From Yarrowia lipolytica (lineage: Eukaryota > Ascomycota > Dipodascomycetes > Dipodascales), in NCBI RefSeq assembly GCF_001761485.1, contig NC_090772.1:1054001-1118000 (forward strand): 64,000 nt of DNA, in the 5' to 3' direction. Below are positions 56,004-64,000 of the stretch, one piece after another. The notes under the pieces are model-generated. The model saw only the letters and a list, made by a program, of their open reading frames with translations. It was not told where the DNA came from and made no database searches. How positions within the stretch are numbered: position 1 is the first letter of the stretch; each line of letters starts with the position of its first letter. The position numbers and the translations under genes were made by a program.

Positions 56004-57475
56004 ATGGGCTCTTACAAGGAAAAACCACAGTTTATTGTGAGTATGAGAAAGGTTGAAGTCACGTGTGGAGTCACGTGTGGAGTCACGTGGACTGACAAAA
56101 TGGACCTACGTGGAATGTGAGAGGGGGAGCATGATCTGGGGTTAAGACACTAGTACATCAGTCATGGGAGAGTGGATGGATCGGTTGTTGTTTTGATCTG
56201 GCCATTTTGATGTGGAGAAAGTGCTTTCTCGGAGGATTTGTGGTTCTTGGAATGGAACAGTCGCTTTTCTGATCTGGGACGAGGAAGGAATGACCTCATA
56301 AGTTGGTTGTTTCGACAACTGTGGGGAAATGGATTTGATTCGGGAATTATTGAGCGGTAGGGTACGCTGGTTATGGTCATTATCTATTCCAACCGGGTCT
56401 GGGTGAGTCGCGCTGTGTTGGCGGCAGCCAAAGCACTCACGCCAGAGACATTGATATTGCAATCTAGACGAGAGCACCAGTTCATAGTCTGTCGGTCATC
56501 CTTGATTCACCCTGAAAAGTTAACTCAATCGAGCTCGACCTATATGCTTCTAGTCTTCGACATACAACATTCACATGGTGATCCGCACGCTCCTCTGGAC
56601 ACATGGTCTAGTCCAGTCTCTCTCATGATATCTCCCAGTATTAGTTTCTACCATATCAATACGTTGGTTTGTCCTCAATTGTACTAACTCAGCTACAAGC
56701 ACCGTGGATCCCTATAATATCCACATTGGGAACCGCGGCGTCCTACTTCCTCGCGTTTGTAGTTGGTTCCTTTCTGCATTTCCGCCACCATTCCGAGGAG
56801 GCCTTTCCCGGCCTCTCCAGCGTCATTGGTGGCAAGTATCCTGAGCGCAGCATTTTTCAGATCGGTATGGCAATCTTTCTTGGTGAGTTTTTTAAAGATT
56901 GAACGCTGATGGAGCACCCAGGGATTGGATGTGTTCTTGCTGTTAGACTGTCATTATGTGATACAGATCCCCCAGCATTGGTTCCCATACTAACAAATCC
57001 AGGCCCCCGAATTATTTCCACGCTCCTGTGGTCACAACTAGGAGCTACATCTGAAAACACCATTCTGTCTAACATTGGTCTGTTTGGCAGCCTGAAGATA
57101 ATTTCTTCGATTTTCTTCACTTACGTGTCTATCGCTGATGACCCCGCTGTGCACCACTACGCCCTGGTGTTCTACGTGGCATCTACTGTGGCATGCATGT
57201 ACGCCCAAACGGTGTACTCTGTGTGGAAGAAAAGCCCTGCCACCAAACCCCGAGCCATCACCTTTGGCCTGTACATGCTGTTGCTGATTGTGGTCACCAA
57301 CTACTCTATCAAGCACATGCTGTATGAGGAGTCTGGAGCGTCCACCAAGCTCTCATTGGTCGAATGGATGCTTGTGGGTCTCGATGTTTCGTTCGACTAC
57401 TATTCCACAGTCGACTTTGAGGGCATCAGACTGGAAGTTGCCAACCAGAAACGCATGGTTCATTTCATGGTGTAG
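56004..57475 (+). CDS. PGAP2/Frag1/Cwh43-N-like multi-pass membrane protein (three exons)
   Basis: Proposed exons are 56004-56036, 56693-56882 and 57003-57475, giving 231 residues. Intron 1 (656 bp) runs from GTGAGT to TACTAACTCAG. Intron 2 (120 bp) runs from GTGAGT to CTAAC...CCAG. Joining exons 2 and 3 makes AIFLGPRIISTLLW, the conserved GPR motif of the family, which confirms intron 2. Family marks are KYPERSIFQIG before it and about six membrane helices. PGAP2 and the N-terminal part of Cwh43 remodel GPI-anchor lipids; other relatives (DRAM, Sfk1) have different roles, so the function stays open. Exon 1 is the least certain: 56004 encodes MGSYKEKPQFI and is in phase, but 56373-56402 (MVIIYSNRVW, also followed by GTGAGT) fits as well. 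The first is favoured by its divergent-promoter position. Confidence 0.75.
56057..56090 (+). repeat. 12-bp tandem array of CACGTG sites
   Basis: The unit AGTCACGTGTGG occurs at 56057-56068 and 56069-56080, followed by a 10-base third copy to 56090. Each contains GTCACGTG, the Cbf1/CDEI-type E-box. The array lies in intron 1 of the PGAP2-like gene, or in its promoter if the alternative first exon is correct. Confidence 0.85.
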
Positions 57476-57807
57476 CAGCTCTTGAACACACTATCTTTGA
57501 ACACACACTACACTAATATCTAAAGGGGGAGAGGAATAAGCAAAGCAAGGGCGACGAAAAGGGACCACAAATGATCAAAAGTGACGAAGAAATACAGTTA
57601 ATATACATGGAGTATTCAGGACAGGTGGTTGCGACGGATAGAAAAGGAAATGGTGTCATGCATCAAGTTTGCGGGATAGAAGGAACTACTGTGTTGATAC
57701 GAGTGCTGTTTCTACTTCGGGATCTTGATTGAAGGTCCACCATTACGAGTATCGTCTTGTTTATGAGAAATATACTGTCGAAGTATCAGTATGTACTTGG
57801 ACTTCAT
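57476..57807. other. Convergent intergenic region
   Basis: This short gap holds the 3' ends of the PGAP2-like gene and the MFS transporter. Nothing else is seen. Confidence 0.6.
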
Positions 57808-59193
57808 TTAATGCTCAATGATCCGGTTATACTTCCAGAAGAGTCCGAGCATTCCCAGGTCATGGGCAGCTTCCAAGAGGCCCGTGATCAAGAACGCAAA
57901 GCCGAGAATATCTCGCTGGGCAAACATCCCAGTGAAGATGGGACCCACAGATCGGGCCAGAGTCTTGACCACGTTGACAATGCCCATAACCTTGGTTCGC
58001 TCAGAGGACGAGACCACATGGGACAGAAACGCTTGTCTGGGAACTACGTCCATGACAGCAGTGGATGCTCTGAAGAGAAGAAGGCCCATCGCAATTCCCA
58101 TGGTAGGGGCCAGGGGGATGAAGGACATGGCCATTGCAGAGGGGAAATGGGTAGCCACAATGGCAAAGATCGGTCCCAGACGTTTGTACATGGACGAAGA
58201 TGCCAGAGAGGAAAGGGCGTTGAGCACGCTGGTGAAGAAGAAGAGGGTGCCGACAGTGACTTCGCTTGCCTTCCATCGGTCGAAAAAATAGGTCACCACC
58301 CACGAGATGGGCATGAAGCCGTAGCCCATTGAATCCAGAGCAAAAATAATGCATAGTTTCCACACAACTGATGTGCTCCTGGGACTGAGAGGTGTTCCCC
58401 AGAAGGAGAATTTGGAACCATGGAGTTGATCAGCTTCGTGTTCGAGTTGGTGATAATGATCGTGGGTATCGAAAAGAAGACCAGCTTCGTGTTCTTCATT
58501 GTCATTGTTATCTGGGTCGATCTCACACTTATCTGTGAGAAACCAGTTGAGAATCAGTTTCAAAAATGCCAGCAGAGCGTACTGGGCAAACATGAACCGA
58601 TACACCTTCAACTGCGTCCATCCGAAGTTTGCAACAAGTCCATCAATCATGATGCCCGCAGAAACGCTTCCAAGTGCACTTCCGACCGTGCCAAACAGCC
58701 CATACCAGGCGTAGATGTCGGAGAGCTCTTTGGCTGGAGTGAGATGGGCTACTACAGACTCCTCAATGGACTTGAAGGGACCCGTCTCATCTCCAGAAGG
58801 GCTAATTACACCGACGATGGCTGCTATCAACAGCACTACAAAGTGGTCGGAAAATACAAAAACTATGCCGCTGACCATCATGAGAAACGAACCAAGGAGG
58901 AGCACAAGGCGCCGTCCAAGCTGGTCGGCGTACAATGTCAAAAAGTAGCTAATGATTACATCTCCAAGCAGAGTCAGGGTCATAAAGTACCCGAGACCAA
59001 CGTCGGACACGTGTATTTCACGGAAAAACTGCACCAGAATCAAAGTACTCTGACCGTAGGCGATCATCCGCAGCACTTTTTGTGCAATGAGGATCTTGAT
59101 GTCACATGAAGAGTTCACGAGCGAGTGCCATCCGATTTCCCGGATCAACCGGTCAAACCTGGACATTTCGTTCGTTTCAGAATCTCGAGACAT
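57808..59193 (-). CDS. Major facilitator superfamily transporter, substrate unknown
   Basis: It has 461 residues and about 12 hydrophobic segments, split by an acidic and histidine-rich central loop (about 235-280). The MFS signature after helix 2 is visible in TLYADQLGRRLVLLLG (D-x-x-G-R-R). The segment GVISPSGDETGPFKSIEESV between helices 4 and 5 is typical of a family of uncharacterised fungal transporters. The start at 59193 (MSRDSETNEM) is chosen because TATATAA (plus 59231-59237) lies just about 40 bases upstream of it; a longer in-frame reading to 59301 would begin upstream of that TATA box. There is no intron and no targeting signal that I can read. The substrate cannot be inferred. 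Confidence 0.85.
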   Translation of the reverse strand: MSRDSETNEMSRFDRLIREIGWHSLVNSSCDIKILIAQKVLRMIAYGQSTLILVQFFREIHVSDVGLGYFMTLTLLGDVIISYFLTLYADQLGRRLVLLLGSFLMMVSGIVFVFSDHFVVLLIAAIVGVISPSGDETGPFKSIEESVVAHLTPAKELSDIYAWYGLFGTVGSALGSVSAGIMIDGLVANFGWTQLKVYRFMFAQYALLAFLKLILNWFLTDKCEIDPDNNDNEEHEAGLLFDTHDHYHQLEHEADQLHGSKFSFWGTPLSPRSTSVVWKLCIIFALDSMGYGFMPISWVVTYFFDRWKASEVTVGTLFFFTSVLNALSSLASSSMYKRLGPIFAIVATHFPSAMAMSFIPLAPTMGIAMGLLLFRASTAVMDVVPRQAFLSHVVSSSERTKVMGIVNVVKTLARSVGPIFTGMFAQRDILGFAFLITGLLEAAHDLGMLGLFWKYNRIIEH

Positions 59194-59816
59194 GATTATT
59201 TGGAGACGAGAAAGGGGGATGTGTCTTAGTTTATATAGGGGATGGGGGAAGATAGGGGTAAGGTTGAGTTTGACGCAGTTATTTTTAGGTGCAAACAGCA
59301 ACGTAGGGAGATGGGTGACACTTGTGGAAGAGGGAGTAATAGGAGTGGAATTTGGTTGATTAATTTAGAATATAATGCCGCTTTTTTCATCGTTTTCGGA
59401 CATGTATTTGGTGTAATACACGCACCTGAAATGGTCCTCTTTTTTGGAGGTCAAACTGTCATCTGCAAGCTGTCAGAGGAACTGAGAGAGAACAGAGAGT
59501 GGTGAAAAGAGTCCAGTTAGTGAGATCAGAAGACACTGGCTGTTAGTTGAACTTGATCAACTCACCACATATAAAACTGTCTCAATAAGGTAGACACAAT
59601 GTGTAGTCGGAGTCCGACCGAGAGTGATGTAGAGTTGGAGGATGCGCATGAGCTGCGAGACATTATCGGAGTCCGCCCGGGGAGTCGGAGTCCGATCGTG
59701 TGAGTAATTGGTAAAAATACTAGTGGGGACTACTTGTAGATGTTTCTGTTCGTCTTATTCTTCTCCGCAATGGAAATAGGCGGGCCATTGACACTAGACT
59801 TGATGCATAGGGATTC

Positions 59817-59932
59817 GGGGCTACAGTTTGCTCTATACATACCTATTCACTATATCACCGGGTACAGTTTGATCTCTATGTATTCATTCTGTTCAGCGGG
59901 TACAGTTTGATCTCTACCTATTCGCTCTATTA
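59817..59932 (+). repeat. Three diverged tandem repeats of about 38 bp
   Basis: Each unit begins GGG(C)TACAGTTTG and continues into a CTCTA-TATTC-rich part: about 59817-59859, 59860-59897 and 59898-59932. The second and third are the most alike. No coding frame is conserved across units. Confidence 0.75.
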
Positions 59933-61080
59933 ATAAATCCTCCTTCGGGTCAACAACGCTACGAGCGTTCGTAGTAGTTCCAAAGGTTTCCATTCACTGG
60001 AAGAGTCACACATTGTGTATGTGTGTGTGTGTGTTGAAATTAATGGAGATTCAGTGAGCTGACATCGTTTCTGGCAGTTATTCTAGTCAATCCACTAGTT
60101 ATGGTGACTGCGAAGGAAGTGCTACATGGTATGTACTTCATGGTAGATCGTTACAATTTACACACTCGACAAAGGACACATTCACGTAGTCCAAACCGCA
60201 ATCAAATAACAGCATTCTGGAACCTCTTTGAAGTAGATAACTCAAGTATCATTGCTTACAACATCGCAATTCACTATGCCCACAGACAAGGTTCAGATAA
60301 GGCACGGGGCTGCATTATCGAAACTTAGAAGTGTTAGGCGAAGTATACACGGTCCTCGTGGACATTACCGACTGATCGTGTGGAAAGCTGGAATCAATAG
60401 TACTGGAAAGTGCTTTCTAAACCCTCCCAGGGTGGTCTTTCCGTCGACTGCTGTTCACAAGGACATGAGACCCAGTTGAGTGCCTGAAACTAATGTAGCG
60501 ATATTCTACGAGAACAAGTTTCTACGATAACAAGTAGTTCTACAACCAAGCCTTTGGTGCCGTCGAATCACTCCCTTCCCACCCACGCACTTTTCCTATT
60601 TGTTTGAAGCGTGAATACTACATCCCACCTTCAGGCCGACAAATTCCTCTCTAATGAACCCCCTCAATGAACCGTTATCTGCGCACATATCGGTTTGTGA
60701 CCGCGCTGTGACTACATTGGCACTCTGAAATGTCTATTAAATGTCCTACTAAGCTCTACTCTACATCTTACAGTACAGAAACCCCTCCATGTCCGCACCT
60801 TCTAGAACTTCACTTAGGGTCCCCTACTGTAGTACAGTATGTACAGTACGGTAGAATCCTACAAACTCATTAAGACTCAGCCGTAAAAGTGGTTCGAAAT
60901 CTCCATACTGTTCTTCAACACTGCTATGTCACATGGTCCAAAACAGCAGCTGTATCCTCTGGGAAACGCAGTGTTGTGAGATGTTGGTGATGCCGCAGCG
61001 TCAAGAGCTATCTCAAATGCGTGGCAATCGCTTTTCCATTCACGGTACTTCTGGATGTTGCACTGGAAAGTAGCAAACTT

Positions 61081-61416
61081 TTATATCGTGTTTTCGAAGT
61101 ATGTAGAGACCTTCCAGTTCTCCTTCTTCGCTGAGACAGAAACTCCCATATCCAGTGGTCCCATGACAGGATTCGGGGGAGGGTTCAGTCTGCTGAGATG
61201 GGTTTCGGGATACGGTAAAACGATCTGAAGAGCTCTACAGTAAGCCTCAGTAGACTCTCTCAGAGCCACACAAAAAAACCAAGTTACAGGATGGAAATAT
61301 AAGGAAGACCACACTCGGAAACATTCCGTTCTCAATTGGGGACATTGCCATGGTATATTCCCGTTTAATGGATTTGATAGCGACAGTTGCGCTGTCTTTT
61401 GGTCTATTATTTCCAT
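61081..61416 (-). CDS. Coding-like ORF of 111 residues, open further upstream without ATG
   Basis: From the ATG at 61416 the frame runs 111 codons; it is open for another 32 codons upstream (to about 61512). The sequence looks protein-like (NPLNGNIPWQCPQLRTECFR, then PLDMGVSVSAKKENWKVSTY), with a hydrophobic, aromatic middle, but matches no family I recognise. It may be an exon, a fossil, or chance. Confidence 0.25.
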   Translation of the reverse strand: MEIIDQKTAQLSLSNPLNGNIPWQCPQLRTECFRVWSSLYFHPVTWFFCVALRESTEAYCRALQIVLPYPETHLSRLNPPPNPVMGPLDMGVSVSAKKENWKVSTYFENTI

Positions 61417-61861
61417 GGTCGTTTTTTTAACCAAGATGGGGGTCTTGAGGCCCAGCTCTTGACCCTCGAGCTTTCCGGCAGTGTGCTTGTAGCAGAATGA
61501 AGTCCCTTGCAAGACCCATTCTATTCAACTGTCTCTGTTCGCAGTGATGGTAGAAACAGCAACGCCAAAGATAAATACACCTCAAGGAGACAGGTTGCTT
61601 CGTGTCAATACAGTCCCGGTACAATTTTTTATAATCCAAGTAAATTCTTCCTCTGCCCTCCTCATCCTAATCTCGGTCAACAGATAAGGAGTTCCAGGCA
61701 TTATTGCCTCAGGACTAGAAGGATGACCCATTCGAGACACGTTTCAGGGTATTCGATGAGCGACTGGAGTTCATTGGTAATGTCTCAGCACGATACTTGA
61801 CTAAATTGAGCCCCTTTGACATGAATTGTGAGACAAGGGAATAGTTGTTTAGAGATTCAAC

Positions 61862-62022
61862 TAGTTTCGCTTGAAACTACTTGATGTTTCGTTTGGAATA
61901 CTTGACGGCGTTTATCAAGTCGTTGGAATCAGCTTTTATCAAGTCGATTGTTACTTGATCAATACTCACGAATTCGACTGAGTCAGCTTTTATGAGGTCA
62001 ACTGTCTCAGCTTTTATTCGCC
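61862..62022. repeat. Inverted repeat followed by four diverged copies of a CTTTTATCAAGTC motif
   Basis: TAGTTTC (61862-61868) and GAAACTA (61873-61879) form a 7-bp stem with a 4-base loop. To the right, the motif recurs at 61911-61922, 61933-61946, 61984-62000 and 62008-62022, the last two diverged. TGAGTCA at 61979-61985 is a Gcn4/AP-1-type site. Confidence 0.6.
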
Positions 62023-62317
62023 CACTATGTATATCTCAGGTCCCTTCCCACTGCTCCCTAACCAATAACACGACTGCTGGAACTGAACAGAGGCGATAAA
62101 AGCATTACGGGTAACATGGAAAGAACACGTACAGTATTATGGACATTATTTCCCTGGTATTCCCAGGTTTGGCGACTTTGGCGGGGCATTTGACCCCTAT
62201 TTCACCTTCCAACATTGCAGTTAGTCAGCAATATATCCTACTTCATATCACCACGAGCACGGTCAAGACACCGAGAATGATTTGGTTGCTCTTGTTTGTG
62301 TATTAGTGGCCTCTTGT

Positions 62318-62371
62318 ACATCATCCGTATTCACATCATCCGCGTTTACATCATCCGTGTTTACATCACCA
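62318..62371 (+). repeat. 15-bp repeat, three copies plus a partial fourth
   Basis: The unit ACATCATCCGNNTTY is repeated in a frame that stays open from about 62282 to 62686, encoding TSSVF/TSSAF/TSSVF. The frame has no ATG at its start, so coding status is unclear. Confidence 0.7.
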
Positions 62372-62928
62372 TGTGCTGAAGTAGACGTGGCGAGATGCTT
62401 GAAAACTTCCAGTCAGAGTCCTGACGACGAAAAGGTCTTGCTCTATCCAGAGTCTAATAGTAATTGGCTAAGCACAGTGCGCTTTCCCGTAAAGCCCTGG
62501 CCAGTTTCTTTCATTCTCCTCGTTCCAGTACGCCTTATATACCAATTATGTACATTCATCAGGTGCAATCAACAAGCCCAGGAAACAATACTAACCATCC
62601 CAAGCACTCTCCAGCACTTTTCAGCACCCTTTAACACTCTTCAGCACTCTTTTGGGCTCAAAATTGGAGTTCAATTCTCGATCTAATCGCGCCTAAACTG
62701 TACGTAGACGGTTTCCTGTCGTCCTCGTCACTACATTGAACGTCAACTCGATGTATTTATATCCAAGCTCAAACGATAATATTATTCCTCTGTGTTTCTG
62801 CGGATCGTCAGCTCTTCCAATTTCTTGGTCATGTCAACCACCGTGGACACAACATCACCGGGCAGGTACACGCAAGATGGATATGCTTGTCCAGACTATA
62901 GGAATGTGAAGCCAAGCCTGCAGTAACG

Positions 62929-63312
62929 CCCGGGAAGCAGGAAGAGGCTGTTGAGACTCGAATGAAAGCATTGGACGAACGGCTTGAGTCCATCGAGTCT
63001 TGCCTCAACACCATCATCAACCAGAGCGAGCCATGGCCCCTCCTCAAGTCACTCTACTACTGGCTCTGCAAGTTTGACAGAGTCCAGACTGTCGCACTAC
63101 GGTTGACCGCTTAGTTTACTGCTGGAATTGCGTGCATTACTGTTCCTTTCTCACTTACATAGGAGTAGCGGGATTCGTCCTATTCATCCTTGGCAACACC
63201 ACTTTCCGGTATCATCTTCTTGTACTGGATCTAAGTGGCCTTGCTCCACAGAAAGAAGGAGAATGCCAAGATTGAAGGCAGTGCTGAGGGATGCCATTTG
63301 GGTAGACCTTGA
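62929..63312 (+). pseudogene. Decayed gene for a membrane-associated protein, family unknown
   Basis: One frame reads as natural protein in several pieces separated by stop codons: KQEEAVETRMKALDERLESI, SCLNTIINQSEPWPLLKSLY and YWLCKFDRVQTVALRLTA up to a TAG at about 63112; FTAGIACITVPFSLT up to a second stop; ATPLSGIIFLYWI up to a TAA; and VALLHRKKENAKIEGSAEG near the end. The part after the second stop looks better in another frame for about a dozen codons (YIGVAGFVLFIL), so at least one frame change has occurred too. The order coiled-coil helix, hydrophobic segments, basic tail suggests a membrane protein. The N-terminus is missing; an ATG at 62831 opens only 31 codons, in another frame. 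Only three or four stops in about 128 codons suggests fairly recent decay. Confidence 0.55.
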
Positions 63313-63801
63313 GGGACTTGTATGTTTTTACCAAATGCTGGTGATTTAACTCGTCGTAGGTCCTCTCGCTTCTCAATTTCACTCTCAACCAAACTTCATA
63401 ACTAATTTAACCAGTATCAACAAACTTTGTGCCGTATTGTCTAATTAGTGAAAACAATAGTTTAAGAAATAGTTAGCATGTATATGCAGAATAATAGTTA
63501 GCTTCAACCTGGCTCCTTTCCGCGGCATTATCGTATTTGGACCCCGACCATAAGACAATGTCCAGACGCCAACTTGATACTGATTGTAGTTCGACCTTTG
63601 AGACATTTTTTCATCCATGTCCATCGCTTTCGTGGACTCCTTCTAGTTGCTGTCTATCTTGGTTATATAAATAGTAAATATTCGCTACAGAGTTTGGTGT
63701 GTTATAAAAACAAAATTAAAATTAAAATCAGAACCATTCGCTCGTCTTTAACTAATCAATTATCTCTGAAATTGAAGCCATGCCTAGATATCACGACTGG
63801 G

Positions 63802-63846
63802 CACGTGAATGGATACGTGACTGGACACGTGACTGGACACGTGACT
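63802..63846 (+). repeat. 12-bp tandem array with CACGTG sites
   Basis: The unit CACGTGACTGGA is repeated about four times. CACGTG is exact at 63802-63807, 63826-63831 and 63838-63843, and the second unit has TACGTG. Read on the other strand the unit is TCCAGTCACGTG, nearly that of the array at 56057-56090. Confidence 0.85.
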
Positions 63847-64000
63847 GGGGTATTGTTTTCCCGCTTTTTTGATCGTAATACTGGTACCAACAACGCCCTC
63901 GCTGCTGGTAATGACGTCGCAGCACAATCCCTTCAGAAAGAAAAGCAGTAGATGCACCGAACACTGTTTCTGGGGTGTGATGCATTGATTAGGTGGATAA

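Larger units (their letters stand above)
59194..64000. other. 4.8-kb gene-poor region with tandem repeats and gene fossils
   Basis: No intact recognisable gene. The MFS promoter is at the left (TATATAA at 59231-59237, minus). A 34-codon plus-strand ATG frame at 59599 ends at GTGAGT (59699), but I found no convincing acceptor. A GT dinucleotide run lies at 60021-60034. Repeats and fossils are listed separately. Confidence 0.5.

Noticed and set aside
59194-59301. 36-residue N-terminal extension of the MFS transporter
   Set aside because: The extension would have to start upstream of the TATA box at 59231-59237; the ATG at 59193 fits the promoter.

Overview
The window is nuclear DNA of the yeast Yarrowia lipolytica or a very close relative. 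The case rests on several things seen together. Three genes use the splice signals typical of that yeast: a GTGAGT donor, and a TACTAAC-type branch point a few bases before the acceptor AG. Coding genes favour CGA for arginine and GAG, AAG and CTC. A full-length L1-type LINE resembling the Ylli element is present. The genes are ascomycete-type and widely spaced.

Layout from left to right. 1-753: probable end of an unknown two-exon gene, minus strand. 1581-3695: HSP90 with a heat-shock-element promoter. 5139-11606: LINE with intact ORF1 and ORF2, a possible ORF3 and a poly(A) tail. 13539-17456: Sec7/PH Arf-GEF of the Syt1 type. 17706-18270 (minus, spliced): splicing factor Rds3/PHF5A. 19026-20719 (plus, spliced): ribosome-biogenesis factor Mak16. 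21184-22290 (minus): NAD formate dehydrogenase. 23181-26636 (minus): Sel1-repeat, CaaX-ended Skt5/Chs4-type chitin synthase activator, interrupted by one in-frame TGA. 31234-32025 (minus): BAR protein Rvs161. 32026-45027: 13 kb without a convincing intact gene. 45028-46104 (plus): low-complexity protein of unknown role. 46105-52563: second gene-poor stretch. 52564-59193: compact cluster of an F-box protein, Sas4, a PGAP2/Frag1-like membrane protein (three exons) and an MFS transporter. 59194-64000: gene-poor, with tandem repeats and a decayed membrane-protein gene.

Most genes are unlinked housekeeping functions: protein folding, vesicle traffic, splicing, ribosome assembly, formate oxidation, cell wall and endocytosis, chromatin silencing. 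There is no operon or obvious gene cluster. Skt5 and Rvs161 both act at the cell cortex, but nothing in the sequence ties their regulation together.

The less ordinary material is non-coding or decayed. It includes a possible third ORF in the LINE, the TGA inside the SKT5 reading frame, two 12-bp-phased CACGTG arrays of related sequence 8 kb apart, strong enrichment of TACAAGTA, an 18-bp palindrome carrying two MluI cell-cycle boxes, and several gene fossils in the deserts. I found no convincing tRNA, 5S rRNA, snRNA, CRISPR array or LTR element. All identities come from recognising family motifs by eye; no database was searched.
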